Of a stretch of 55,768 nucleotides of DNA, positions 35,003 through 44,421 are shown piece by piece (the first letter of the stretch is position 1; every line of letters begins with the position of its first letter). Below the pieces are notes generated by a model. That model was given only the letters and a program-made list of their open reading frames with translations, was not told the origin of the DNA and did no database searches. The stretch is from Phycisphaerae bacterium (lineage in GTDB: Bacteria; Planctomycetota; Phycisphaerae; UBA1845). The stretch is taken from assembly GCA_029260135.1 (NCBI GenBank), contig JAJDDV010000150.1, forward strand, positions 1-55,768, in the 5' to 3' direction. Made by a program: the position numbers and the translations under genes.

Positions 35003-38000
35003 TTAGGGAACGGGACAGGGTGACGCGTTGCATGGGTCCGGAGCTGTCGGGCTGAACCGGTACGGGTATCCCCGAAACGCGGAGATCGTCTCCGAATAGT
35101 CGGTGACGGTGATCTTCATATCCACGCAGGCGGCGTGGGGCGGTATTCCAACCAGATCGGTCCGCGACTTGCGCGGGGAAAACGGCTGGTTCTCGAACTT
35201 GTCCATATCCGCGATCGTGTCAATCGGGATGTTGACGACCCCGTCCGGTGCCGGCCACCAAGAGGACGCGAACGGACCGCAGATATCGCCGTGCCGGCTT
35301 GTCGTCAGTGGCAACCCCGCCGAGTAATTCGCCTCGTCGGCGAAGTCGCAGTCACAATCGATCGCCTGTACCTGATACTGGGCGCCGGGGATGACCGCCT
35401 CGCCGTAGACATCGATCAGGCCGATCGCGCTCCAGTCCCGACAGTCAGGCTGACACGTCAGATACGCGGCTTTGAACGTCGGAAGCGGCGTGCTTCCGCT
35501 TTCGCCACTCTGTTCCGTGACATCCCTCGGATCCGTGACCCACATCGTCTTGCCGTTCCAAATGTCGTAGTCTCCGGGCAGGTTACTGAGTGTCACCCGC
35601 AGGGCGGTCAGCCGCGACGCGTTGTTCGGCACGAGCGAGATGAAGCGGTTCTTGTCGACCAGAGCCGGCTCCGGACTCGGCGGATCGGCGGTCGGACAGC
35701 GCTCCGTCGTCAGGACGAAGGACATGTCCCACGACCCCTCGGCGCTCTCAATCGGCTCACCGTTGACGAACGGAAGGCCGAGTCCCGGAGCGGTTGGCGA
35801 AAAGATCTTTACCGCGTCGTCATTCCACTCCGGCCGCCGCGTCTTCCAGCCCCATAGCTCGGCGGGCGGCGCTCCAGTCAAGTACCAGGCGGCGATGCTG
35901 ATCCAGTAGATGTTGCAGGAAGGCCCCTGATGGAACCAGTCCACTTCGGGAATGATGAAATCGTATCGGAAGCAGCCTTCACCAAAAACAGGGTCCATGT
36001 GGTCGGGGTGCCAATCGCACGCCACGGGCCGTTCGTTCAGCTCCGTCCGATCAACGACCCACCCCCAGATCATCGTGCCCGGATGACTGAACGGTAGGCC
36101 TACGCCGGCCGGCACGTCTGTCCAGATGCCGATGTGGAAACGATCCGGGGCCGGCTGAGGGGGATCGATGCCATCCCATCCCAGATACGAACCCCACCAG
36201 TGGATGTCGGTGATGGCACGTCCATCCATGCAGGCCCAATCGTCCGCCACGATCTGCGATCCGGCGTAGATCGACGGCTCATCCCAACCCCAGAGGCACT
36301 CGGGGTGCGCGGAATTAAGATTGAAGGTCGGCGGCTGGGCCCATTTCATGGCGTGGCAAACAGTCGTGCTGCAATCGCTGCCGCCTCCCTGTGGGTCGCC
36401 GCCGAGATCGGCACACTCGTTCGTCATGTACTCGGTCAAAATGCAAGTGGCGTCGGGCAGACAGCAGGCCTCTCGTGGTATGAGAGGCCTCACCGACAGG
36501 TCATCCCAGTAGACCGATGTGGACCCGTTGGCGAACAAATCCACCGCGGCGATCTCCAGCACGCCGCCGCCCCCGCCGAACACGCCCGCCGTCCAGGACT
36601 CCGCGATTCCCAGTTCGGTTCCGCCGTAATAGACGCGGTACAGGTTGGCGCTCAGGCTAATATCGACTTCCACCTTCACCCAGCGGTCGGTGATGAGCGG
36701 CAGACTCGTTGGGTTGACACCGTCGCGTATGAACGTACCCGTGTCCGAGTCGGCGCGGAGCTGAACCGACCAATTGTACGGCCCGCCATCATTGTAGGTG
36801 TTCAGCAGCACGAAGTAGGAACCCCGGTCCTGTGCGCCGCCCGACTGAAAGTCGCCGGGCACGTACATCCAGGCGGTGTGGGTCCAGTCGTCGGAGGTGT
36901 ATCCGCAAAACTCATGCACGAGGTCCGAGGGCCCCGCAATGTCCACCGACTGAGGTGCGCCGTGGGCCTGGGCATTGCTCACGACTGCGTCGCCGACCGG
37001 GTTGTCGTCCCAGCCCTTCCATCCGCCCTGTCCGTGCATTCCGCTCCCGAGTGGGTAGGCGTCGAAGTCTTCGAACCAGCCCACGGTCGACTCCGGTACG
37101 AAGACGTACGCCGCGCCGGCGCTCGGAAAAGTGTGACCGTGGTCATGCGCCCCGACGATAGCGGTAGAACCGGTGATCGCGACGGTATGCCCGAAGTAGT
37201 CGGTGGCTGCGCCGTCGGAGGCCAGCAGCTTGACGTCTTCGAACCACCCTACCCCCCCCCGCGTGAACACATAGGCCGAGCCGGCGTTCAGCCCGTTCAC
37301 ATTGTCGTCCATGACGGCCCCGATCACAGCGTGATCGGCGCTGGAAATTGCGACTGAAGTGCCGAACCGATCGTCCGGCGCGCCGTCGGAGGCCAGCAGC
37401 TTTTGGGTCTGAAACCAACCGCCGCCGGGGAATATCGGGTTGAAGTCGAAGACGTACGCCGAACCGGCGTTTGGGCCGGCAGCGCTATCATCCCAGCGTG
37501 CCCCGATCACAGCGGTGCCGGGGAGAACGATGAGAGAGAACGGTGCCAAGATGTCGACGGATCCACCGAATCCGTCACCTGGTGCGCCGTCGGTGGCGAG
37601 CAGTTTCCCGTCCTGGATCCAGGTCGCGCCGAGGTAGAACCCGTACGCCGCGCCGGCGTTGATGCCCCTGTCGTCGTCTCCGTCCGCCCCGACCGCGACC
37701 CTGTAGCCCCCGAAGGCGGAGCCGGAAACCGCCACGGAGACCCCGAAACTGTCATCCGTGTATTGCCCGTTGGTGTCGGTGGCCAGCAGCTTCTGGGTCT
37801 GGAAGAGCGCCGATACCGAGGGGCCCCAACCGCCCGCCGGCTCTTGGTAGTAGTACACCGCGCCGGCGCCGTTGCCGTTGGGGTTGTCGTCCCGGGGAGC
37901 TCCAGCCAAGACGTGGTTGTCGGCGATGGCCACCGACTCCCCCAGGCCGTCACCCGCTGCCCTGTCGGAGGCCCAGAGCCTCCGGGTTTCGTAAATCGGC

Positions 38001-38503
38001 GACGGGACGGAGTCCCAACCGCCCGCCGGCTCCACGAACACGTACGCTGAGCCGATGTTGCCGCTCTGCAGCGGTGTCCCCACCACGATCGTATCGCCGG
38101 AAATCGCCACGGACCAGCCGAACTCGGAGGCAATATGGGCGTCGGACGCTTGCAGCTTTGCCTGCTCGACCCAACACGAGCCGTCGAAGCGGAAGACGTA
38201 GGCCGCGCCGGCCCAGCCCAGGACGTCGGTGTCCTCCCGTGCTCCGATGACTGCGACGTCACCGTCGATCGCCACTGCGTATCCGAGCCAGTCACCCGCC
38301 GCGCCGTCAGAAGCCAGGAGTTCGGCGATCTCGGTCGTGGGAGGTGCGGCTGCGGCGCCGACAACCATCACCATCAAAGTCGTCCATGCACGCAGCGCAA
38401 CCGTAGCGTCTGCTTTAGCGACGAACGGCGTGAATCGCCCTGTTCTCGATAGCCGTTTTAACAGGCGATGAGGACACCTGAACCTGGGATTTATTCCATA
38501 CAT
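35003..38503 (-). CDS. Giant secreted FG-GAP repeat protein
   Basis: 1166 residues, with AAGGAG upstream of ATG 38503. N-terminal export signal about residues 30-53. Residues 57-470 carry seven FG-GAP (integrin alpha-like) repeats, each with a form of LLASDGAAGDxFGxSVAI and a short loop such as GARxDD, predicting a beta-propeller. Residues 475-680 look like a beta-sandwich (WFEDFDAYPLGSGMHGQGGW, TAWMYVPGDF, VYWDDLSV). Residues 715-930 form another extracellular domain with paired cysteines (FHIGIWTDVPAGVGLPF, PGTMIWGW). The end is unassigned. Probably a surface adhesion or structural protein. A run of nine G interrupts repeat six. Strong hairpin follows. Confidence 0.82.
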   Translation of the reverse strand: MYGINPRFRCPHRLLKRLSRTGRFTPFVAKADATVALRAWTTLMVMVVGAAAAPPTTEIAELLASDGAAGDWLGYAVAIDGDVAVIGAREDTDVLGWAGAAYVFRFDGSCWVEQAKLQASDAHIASEFGWSVAISGDTIVVGTPLQSGNIGSAYVFVEPAGGWDSVPSPIYETRRLWASDRAAGDGLGESVAIADNHVLAGAPRDDNPNGNGAGAVYYYQEPAGGWGPSVSALFQTQKLLATDTNGQYTDDSFGVSVAVSGSAFGGYRVAVGADGDDDRGINAGAAYGFYLGATWIQDGKLLATDGAPGDGFGGSVDILAPFSLIVLPGTAVIGARWDDSAAGPNAGSAYVFDFNPIFPGGGWFQTQKLLASDGAPDDRFGTSVAISSADHAVIGAVMDDNVNGLNAGSAYVFTRGGVGWFEDVKLLASDGAATDYFGHTVAITGSTAIVGAHDHGHTFPSAGAAYVFVPESTVGWFEDFDAYPLGSGMHGQGGWKGWDDNPVGDAVVSNAQAHGAPQSVDIAGPSDLVHEFCGYTSDDWTHTAWMYVPGDFQSGGAQDRGSYFVLLNTYNDGGPYNWSVQLRADSDTGTFIRDGVNPTSLPLITDRWVKVEVDISLSANLYRVYYGGTELGIAESWTAGVFGGGGGVLEIAAVDLFANGSTSVYWDDLSVRPLIPREACCLPDATCILTEYMTNECADLGGDPQGGGSDCSTTVCHAMKWAQPPTFNLNSAHPECLWGWDEPSIYAGSQIVADDWACMDGRAITDIHWWGSYLGWDGIDPPQPAPDRFHIGIWTDVPAGVGLPFSHPGTMIWGWVVDRTELNERPVACDWHPDHMDPVFGEGCFRYDFIIPEVDWFHQGPSCNIYWISIAAWYLTGAPPAELWGWKTRRPEWNDDAVKIFSPTAPGLGLPFVNGEPIESAEGSWDMSFVLTTERCPTADPPSPEPALVDKNRFISLVPNNASRLTALRVTLSNLPGDYDIWNGKTMWVTDPRDVTEQSGESGSTPLPTFKAAYLTCQPDCRDWSAIGLIDVYGEAVIPGAQYQVQAIDCDCDFADEANYSAGLPLTTSRHGDICGPFASSWWPAPDGVVNIPIDTIADMDKFENQPFSPRKSRTDLVGIPPHAACVDMKITVTDYSETISAFRGYPYRFSPTAPDPCNASPCPVP

Positions 38504-39344
38504 AGTCCTTCTCCTTGAAACGCTTACCTTCCGACTCGTTGCACGGCGCCTGCGTGCGGATGAGGAAGAACCACTGCTAAGAGGCCTACCGCAATCAGGC
38601 CCGTGAAGTGAAACTAACTGAGATCGAACGTGTGTTGTTTACGCATATGAGGCTTCTCCAGAAGTGACTGCGGTCTCATTGCGCAGCCCGCAAGAACGCG
38701 ACCGGGCGCGTAACCCCCGCCGTCCCGCAGTCCGAATTGTATCAGCAGTGTGCAGCACCGGCGTGCCCGATGCAAGCGCAAAATCATCCTCAAGAAGACT
38801 CGAGCCGCCTCCGATCCGTAAGACATAGTAAATATTCAGTGCGGAATCTTAAGTAACAGCGAGACTTCAGGGGGGCGTGGGGCGGAACCGTGAACATCCT
38901 CGACGGAGACCGCCGGATGGGGAACGCTGGGTCGGAGGATCGTGCGGGTATGTTCTCCTGAACCGCACAAACAAATCGGGGCTTTCACCCAACGCCGAAC
39001 AGCGCCCTATCACGACGCCGACACCCTCTGGCCGTTGCACACCGGCGACGGACGACCCTGCCCACGGGAGAGGTTCCCGGGCGAAGCGCCGAAGACCGGG
39101 ACGATCAACGGACACAACGAAAGCGTATGCACGTCCGCGATTGCCGTCCCGACGCCCTCCACCGCCGGTTCGTGGCCGGTGGGACCGGGAGTTGCCAAGC
39201 CGGCCCCACCTACGTAAAATCGCGGTTTTGCTTAACATCGGGCTGGTAACCCTGCGGGGTTCGCCAGATCCCTGCCGTCGCGGCCGTGCCCACCCGCAGG
39301 GCGCGGCTGCTCAGAGGATCAGCAGGCGCGGGAAGACGGAAACA
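38504..39344. other. Intergenic region between divergent genes
   Basis: About 840 bases ahead of the TPR/alpha-CTD gene and behind the start of the FG-GAP gene. Frames at 38614-38826 (minus) and 38877-39344 (plus) are open but lack protein character. The 38877-39344 stretch contains inverted CCGGG/CCCGG segments near 39065-39100 and may be a long structured leader; nothing more can be said. Confidence 0.4.
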
Positions 39345-40334
39345 ATGACCATGATCACGGCGACCGACACCCTCTCCGGAATGGCCGAGCAGATCGACGC
39401 CGGACGATACGACGAAGCTCGTGCGGCGCTCGACGCTTGTGTCGAGACCGATGAGAATCGTTGCGATCTCCAGTTCCTACGTGGCTACCTACTGGAGCGG
39501 ACGCTCGAGCTCGAGGCCGCCCTGACGGTGTACAACAGCCTCCTGGAGAAGGACCCGGAACACCTCGACGCGATGTTCCGCGCGGCGCTGCTCTGTGATC
39601 GTTTCGGCGATGACGACCAAGCCCTCGAGTTGTATGAGCGATGTGTCGATCGTCAGCCCGCCCACGTCAATGCGCTCATGAACTTGGCCGTGCTTTACGA
39701 AGAAAGCGGCGATCTCTCCATGGCCGAGCGCTGCCTGCAGGACGTGTTGGCGGAAGATCCGAACCATTGGCGGGCGCAGCACTTCCTCAAGTCCGTCCAG
39801 AGCAGTCACACGATGGTCTACGACGAGCAGACCCAGGATGAACGGGAGCGACGCAGCGCACTGCTCGATATGCCGATATCCGATTTTGAACTCTCGGTTC
39901 GAAGTCGAAACTGCCTGCGACAAATGAACATTCGGTCGATCTCCGACCTGCTGAAGACCACCGAGGCGGAACTGCTCTCCTACAAGAACTTCGGCGAAAC
40001 ATCGCTCTGCGAGATCAAGGCCCTTTTGGCCCAGAAGAACCTCAGGCTGGGACAGGCGCTCCAGGTGTCCGAACCCGTTTCCTTCGGCGCTCCCGCGCTG
40101 CCGCCGCCGACCATGGGCGATTCCGTACACGCGAACCGTCCCGTCTCGGAACTCGAGTTGTCCGTCCGCTCGCGAAAAGCGCTGCAGCGGTTGGGGATCT
40201 CAACCATCGGTGACCTCGCCCAGCGCAGCGAGGCGGAACTCATGACGGTGAAAAACTTCGGCCAGACCTCCTTGATCGAAATCAAGAGAGAGATGGCCAA
40301 GTATGGATTGACGTTCAAGATGCCTGCCAGCTAG
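39345..40334 (+). CDS. TPR protein with two RNA polymerase alpha-CTD-like domains
   Basis: 329 residues from ATG 39345. Residues 1-150 are tetratricopeptide helices (AEQIDAGRYDEARAALDAC, ALTVYNSLLEKDPEHLDAMF, ALELYERCVDRQPAHVNALM). Residues 172-235 and 268-325 are two copies of the alpha-CTD fold: ELSVRSRNCLRQMNIRSISD with LSYKNFGETSLCEI, and ELSVRSRKALQRLGISTIGD with MTVKNFGQTSLIEI. In RNA polymerase alpha this helix-hairpin-helix domain binds UP-element DNA and activators. Here there is no alpha N-terminal domain, so it cannot replace the subunit; it may bind DNA or compete for alpha-CTD partners. Known as a planctomycete protein type; role not established. Confidence 0.85.
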   Translation: MTMITATDTLSGMAEQIDAGRYDEARAALDACVETDENRCDLQFLRGYLLERTLELEAALTVYNSLLEKDPEHLDAMFRAALLCDRFGDDDQALELYERCVDRQPAHVNALMNLAVLYEESGDLSMAERCLQDVLAEDPNHWRAQHFLKSVQSSHTMVYDEQTQDERERRSALLDMPISDFELSVRSRNCLRQMNIRSISDLLKTTEAELLSYKNFGETSLCEIKALLAQKNLRLGQALQVSEPVSFGAPALPPPTMGDSVHANRPVSELELSVRSRKALQRLGISTIGDLAQRSEAELMTVKNFGQTSLIEIKREMAKYGLTFKMPAS

Positions 40335-40454
40335 TCGCACTGTTTGGAGGAGACTCTCGTACCGTTGCAGGAGTTCTTCTCCGAATGGCCATCCGGCTGG
40401 TGAGACCTTCGGTGCGGCCGTCGGTCCCAAGTGGGACGGTCTCGGAGAGAGGGA

Positions 40455-41714
40455 ATGTCGCTGACGCGTCGCCACGCCCTGTTAGCGGTGGCGGGGGTCG
40501 CCGGTTTGGCGATCCTGCCAGGCGGCGTCTCAGCCTGTCGCCGCGCTCCCGTTCCCGTTGAGGCATCACCAACGCCGACCACACCCATTCGCGACATACG
40601 CGTGCTCGTTCTTTCCAACGCCGATCGTCTTCGCGTTCGAACCTTGACTGCCATGACCGCAGTGGATGCTGAAGGGCGATCCACCGAGATCGCCACCCGG
40701 GGAGACTGGGTGACCGTCTCGGCCGGCAATTCACCGAGTATCAAGATCGGTCCGTCCGAAATCTCCGGCAAGAGCGTCTCTCTTCGCTCGACGGGCTCCG
40801 ACGTACTGGAGGTTTCCGTTCGCAGTTCCGACGGCTGGGGCGAGCCCCGACATTACCCTGGGCGTTTCCGCCTCGAACTCGGCGACGACAACCGCATGCG
40901 AGCGATCAACGCGTTGGACGTCGAGCGATACGTCGCCTGCGTCGTCGCGTGGGAAGCGTGGCCGACGTTCCGCATGGCGGCGCTTCGCGCACAAGCCGTC
41001 GCCGCGCGTACCTTCGCGCTCTACCAGATGCAGCAGCGGAATCAGTCCAGCTACGATATGTCCGCAACCCAGGCCGCTCAGGTCTATCGAGGTGTTCGCG
41101 ACGGCGACCCGGGCGAGCGAGCCGGCCTGGCCGTTGGGCAAACGCGCGGTGTCGTCTGCACCTGGGGCGAGGGCGATCGCGAGCAGATGTTTCCCACGTA
41201 CTACAGTGCTGCCTGTGGCGGTTCGTCCCAATCCGCAAAGATCTTCGGGACACAGAGTGATGTCCCGCCATTGTCGGGTGGCGTTAAATGTGATTTCTGC
41301 AAGATCGCGCCGGGCGAGACGTATCGATGGGGGCCGGTGCGAATCAGCTTGGCCCAACTGCGCTCGAAGCTACGCTCTCGATTCCCGAGCCTCTCGTCGA
41401 TCACGCGCATCGACGTAGCGGAGCGGACGCCGGCCGGTCGTCCGGTGATGTTGCAGATCACCGACGCAAGCGGTGCGTCCTACGACATCCAAGCGGAGCG
41501 ACTCCGTCACGCGCTCGGCGCCAGCCGAATACGGAGCACGGACTTCCACATCGCGGTCGAGCGCGACGCCGTCGTCTTCAGGAACGGGAAAGGATTCGGC
41601 CACGGACTGGGCTTCTGCCAGTGGGGCGCTCAGGGCCAGGCGCTCAAGGGGAAAGAGGCCGCCGATATCCTCCGATTCTACTACCCCGGTTCGAATCTCG
41701 CGCGAGCCTACTGA
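40455..41714 (+). CDS. SpoIID/LytB-domain protein with Tat-like signal
   Basis: 419 residues from ATG 40455. Residues 1-27 are an export signal with a twin arginine (SLTRRHALLAVAG) ending GVSAC. The SpoIID domain covers about residues 130-415: ALDVERYVACVVAWEAWPTF, LRAQAVAARTFALYQM, TQAAQVYRG, YYSAACGGSSQSA and, near the end, GKGFGHGLGFCQWGAQGQAL, all signature segments. SpoIID proteins are lytic transglycosylases that cleave denuded peptidoglycan strands; in non-sporulating bacteria the family acts in general wall remodelling. Convergent, nine bases apart, with manA. An isolated MurA in the same window agrees with peptidoglycan being present. Confidence 0.87.
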   Translation: MSLTRRHALLAVAGVAGLAILPGGVSACRRAPVPVEASPTPTTPIRDIRVLVLSNADRLRVRTLTAMTAVDAEGRSTEIATRGDWVTVSAGNSPSIKIGPSEISGKSVSLRSTGSDVLEVSVRSSDGWGEPRHYPGRFRLELGDDNRMRAINALDVERYVACVVAWEAWPTFRMAALRAQAVAARTFALYQMQQRNQSSYDMSATQAAQVYRGVRDGDPGERAGLAVGQTRGVVCTWGEGDREQMFPTYYSAACGGSSQSAKIFGTQSDVPPLSGGVKCDFCKIAPGETYRWGPVRISLAQLRSKLRSRFPSLSSITRIDVAERTPAGRPVMLQITDASGASYDIQAERLRHALGASRIRSTDFHIAVERDAVVFRNGKGFGHGLGFCQWGAQGQALKGKEAADILRFYYPGSNLARAY

Positions 41715-41722
41715 TCGCCTCA

Positions 41723-42721
41723 TCAGGGCACGATCGGGATCGTCACTTCGAGCCACATGCAGTCATTGCGGGTAAGCACGCGCGCTTGATCGAGGGCTGC
41801 CGGTAGCACGACCGTATCGCCCGCGGCGAAGTCGACTTGCCCGACGGAACCCTCGCAGAGAATACTCCCGCGCCCCTCAAGCACGATCCAGATCACCATC
41901 TCCTCGTAGGGGATTTCCTTTTCGACGCCCTCGACCATGCGAACGCGCTGGATCACGAACGATTCACACTGAACGAGGCGCGTGACCGACGTCCAGACAC
42001 TGGCTACGTGCTCTCGATCCTCCCCGGCGATCGGCGATGGATCGAACGAAATGCACTGCAACGCCTCTTCCACGTGAAGATCGCGTGTCTTTCCTGTGGA
42101 AGCATCGACCCGGTCCCAGTCGTAGACGCGATAGGTGATGTCCGACGGCGTTTGCACCTCCGCCACCGTCACGCCCGCGCCGAGCGCGTGGAGCGTTCCG
42201 CTCGGAAGGTAGTAGCAATGACCCTTACGAACCGAGATCCGATTCAGCGTCGATTCGACCGTCTGCTCCGCAACTGCACGGCGCAGCACGTCCGCATCCA
42301 CGCCGGGTCGAACACCGCGATCGATGAATCCCGTCTCCTCCGCCTCGAGGATGTACCAGGCTTCGTTCTTGACGCGCACGCGACCGCCCAGCCGCCGGGC
42401 CATCGCCTCGTCCGGGTGAACCTGAACGCTCAACGTGTCCGTCGCATCCAGAAACTTGATGAGAAGCGGAAAGCGACCCTCAAAGAGCGGTGCCCGGCCG
42501 ATCAGGTGGGTGCCCCACGCCTTGACCAGCGTTCCCAGCGCCTGCCCCTGCGCCGGACCGTTCGCGACGCTCGACTGGTCGTCTTCGAGGTCAGCCACCT
42601 CCCACGATTCGCCGATCTGCTCGCCCGCGGGCAAGGCCTTGCCGAGGCACGTCTCCAGCTTGCGCCCACCCCAGATTTTCGATTTGAAGATCGGCTCGAA
42701 GATCAGTGGATATACGTCCAT
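41723..42721 (-). CDS. manA: Mannose-6-phosphate isomerase, class I
   Basis: 332 residues, shorter than E. coli ManA (391) and similar to the compact bacterial type. Signature elements are FEPIFKSKIWGGRKLE, ESWEVAD, FPLLIKFLDATDTLSVQVHPDE (zinc ligand His), KNEAWYILEAE, and HCYYLPSGTLHALGAG with TVAEVQTPSDITYRVYDW. The cupin-like C-terminus includes VLPAALDQARVL. It interconverts mannose 6-phosphate and fructose 6-phosphate in the cytoplasm, feeding GDP-mannose synthesis. Divergent from the MetG-like gene. Confidence 0.93.
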   Translation of the reverse strand: MDVYPLIFEPIFKSKIWGGRKLETCLGKALPAGEQIGESWEVADLEDDQSSVANGPAQGQALGTLVKAWGTHLIGRAPLFEGRFPLLIKFLDATDTLSVQVHPDEAMARRLGGRVRVKNEAWYILEAEETGFIDRGVRPGVDADVLRRAVAEQTVESTLNRISVRKGHCYYLPSGTLHALGAGVTVAEVQTPSDITYRVYDWDRVDASTGKTRDLHVEEALQCISFDPSPIAGEDREHVASVWTSVTRLVQCESFVIQRVRMVEGVEKEIPYEEMVIWIVLEGRGSILCEGSVGQVDFAAGDTVVLPAALDQARVLTRNDCMWLEVTIPIVP

Positions 42722-42867
42722 GGCCGTGGTGCTCCATCCAGTTGTTGATTGTCACGTACCTTCTGTTGATCGGCAATCGACGTGCGGCGGGTTTGGTTTG
42801 ATTCGCCCAGATGCCCCCTGTAGACTCGCCGCCAACTGCACGACTTGGATGCTTCAAGGAGAACCCG

Positions 42868-43281
42868 ATGTCCGATACGCCCCAACCCGAATCCACGCCG
42901 ACGCCTGAGCCTACATCGACGCCGGCCCGCGCACCCAAGCCGCCGCCCTCCGATACGATCACGTTCGAGGATTTCAAGAAGATCAAGCTCCGCGTGGGCA
43001 AGGTGATCGAAGCCACAGAGCACCCCAATGCCGACAAGCTTCTCGTTCTCCAGGTCGATCTCGGCGATGAACGCCGCCAGCTCTGCGCGGGCGTCAAAGG
43101 CCACTATACGCCCGAGCAGCTCGTCGGGCGGAACCTCATCGTTGTTTCCAACCTCGCCGGGCGAAAGATGCGCGGGATCGAGAGCCAGGGCATGCTCCTG
43201 GCTGCGAGTACGGCGGATCATGAGAAGGTCATCGTTCTCACGACGGAATCCGACATCGCGCCCGGAAGCGACGTGTCGTAG
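42868..43281 (+). CDS. MetG C-terminal-type tRNA-binding protein
   Basis: 137 residues from ATG 42868, with AAGGAG six bases upstream; a reading from 42811 adds 19 residues and is not favoured. Residues 1-32 are a proline/threonine-rich linker. Residues 33-137 are the OB-fold tRNA-binding domain of methionyl-tRNA synthetase beta and Trbp111: FEDFKKIKLRVGKVIEATEH, ADKLLVLQVDLG, CAGVKGHYTPEQLVGR and NLAGRKMRGIESQGMLLAA. It may bind tRNA in trans with a MetRS catalytic subunit coded elsewhere. No metG is in the window. Confidence 0.88.
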   Translation: MSDTPQPESTPTPEPTSTPARAPKPPPSDTITFEDFKKIKLRVGKVIEATEHPNADKLLVLQVDLGDERRQLCAGVKGHYTPEQLVGRNLIVVSNLAGRKMRGIESQGMLLAASTADHEKVIVLTTESDIAPGSDVS

Positions 43282-43680
43282 CGAGATGGTACGTCCGGGG
43301 CGCAGCCTACCTGCTCTGCGTACAGTGAAGCTGGATCCCCTGAGAGCGGTCGCATCAAGATGCACCCTACGTCCGGAATTATCGGGCGTCGGTGGGTTCG
43401 TTTCGTATGGCGCGTTTTTCGGGACGTGCCAGCATGTGGCACAGCTGGCGCGGAATCGCCGTTGAAGGGGGGAAGAAGCGACGAAGGGAACAACAGTGGA
43501 TCCGCCACGGGGGAGGCGCCGGGAGTGGTGGTGTTCGACGGTGGATGGGCCGGGGGTCGTGAGCTTGTTCATGGTTTGTCGGCCGTTCGGGCATCGGACG
43601 ATCGGCTGCTACACAAATAGCGTCGCGGGTGATCGGTTGCATGTTGGCCCGGGGCGCGCGCCGTGGCTGGGCTTGTTTGG

Positions 43681-43800
43681 CACTGGCGGGCAAGCCGCCC
43701 GTGGCACCCGGTGCATGGCGGCGCTTCGCTTGGCCATGCCACCCGGTCAGGATCATCGAGTCCCCCGGGTCAGCGCTTCGCTAACGACCCGGGCCACCCG
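43681..43800. repeat. Cluster of three palindromic intergenic repeats
   Basis: Three palindromes in a row: A, CACTGGCGG-GCAAG-CCGCCCGTG (43681-43703); B, GCATGGC ... GCCATGC with loop GGCGCTTCGCTTG (43713-43739); C, CCCGGGTC ... GACCCGGG around AGCGCTTCGCTAAC (43764-43793). B recurs at 53062 and A recurs at 54738. B and C share the loop core GCGCTTCGCT. They behave like REP-type intergenic elements. Confidence 0.7.
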
Positions 43801-43865
43801 GCCCCTATAATTTGATGCTGACGGTTCACTAACTTGGTACCGGTTATTTGCCGGTGAGACGAATC

Positions 43866-44315
43866 ATGCGTTGCATTGGCTGCGGATATCAGTTGATCGG
43901 GCTTCCGGAGCCCCGCTGCCCGGAGTGTGGTCGTGCGTTCGACCCGGCAGACCCCGGTACCTTCAGCACCAAAACCCGGTCGGGGCGACGCGAGCTGCTC
44001 AAGGCGATCGGGGGAATCGTTCTGATGTCGCTGCCGCTGTTGCTGGCCTGGCGATTGGACACCGCAAGTAATATGGTGCAGTCCGTCGGAGCCGTTTTCC
44101 AGTTTGTGGCAGGGATTGCCGGCCCTGCTTGCATGATCGGAGGCTTCGTTCTGGAGGCTCATGTTTTGGACCGAAGCTGGATCGTGTTGCGCAGAGGCCG
44201 CGAGTGGATTGAAGGACCGGCGTTCATGATCGCCGCCCTGTTTGTCAGCGGTCTGATCGTTGTCCTGGGGGGCTTTCTGCTTCTGGCGCTTCTCGCGAGC
44301 AGTCTCCGCTTCTGA
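43866..44315 (+). CDS. Zinc-ribbon membrane protein of planctomycete type
   Basis: 149 residues from ATG 43866; earlier TTG/GTG starts are weaker. Residues 1-25 (MRCIGCGYQLIGL, then CPECGRAFDP) are the zinc ribbon that opens many planctomycete membrane proteins. Three hydrophobic helices follow, at about residues 46-65, 75-100 and 120-147. Probably a small inner-membrane protein with a cytoplasmic ribbon. Function unknown. It is immediately downstream of the palindromic repeat cluster, which may serve as its 5' or upstream boundary. Confidence 0.72.
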   Translation: MRCIGCGYQLIGLPEPRCPECGRAFDPADPGTFSTKTRSGRRELLKAIGGIVLMSLPLLLAWRLDTASNMVQSVGAVFQFVAGIAGPACMIGGFVLEAHVLDRSWIVLRRGREWIEGPAFMIAALFVSGLIVVLGGFLLLALLASSLRF

Positions 44316-44421
44316 TGCAGGTCGGTCCGGTGGTTCCGCTGGCTGAGGCTGCGATTCACGCTTCCGCAATCTCCGCACCGTATCCGTCGCAGAAACGGGG
44401 ATGGGTTGCTAAGATAATCCC

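Noticed and set aside
29300-36500. Many long frames antisense to the TMTC-like, oxidoreductase, LpxA, LpxC-FabZ and FG-GAP genes
   Set aside because: High GC leaves long shadow frames; these lack motifs and the opposite frames are well-supported genes.
38614-38826. 70-codon minus-strand frame
   Set aside because: No ribosome binding site or family likeness; lies upstream of the FG-GAP gene start.
41685-41710. GGTTCGAATC resembling a tRNA T arm
   Set aside because: It is inside the SpoIID gene (PGSNLARAY) and no acceptor or anticodon arms surround it.
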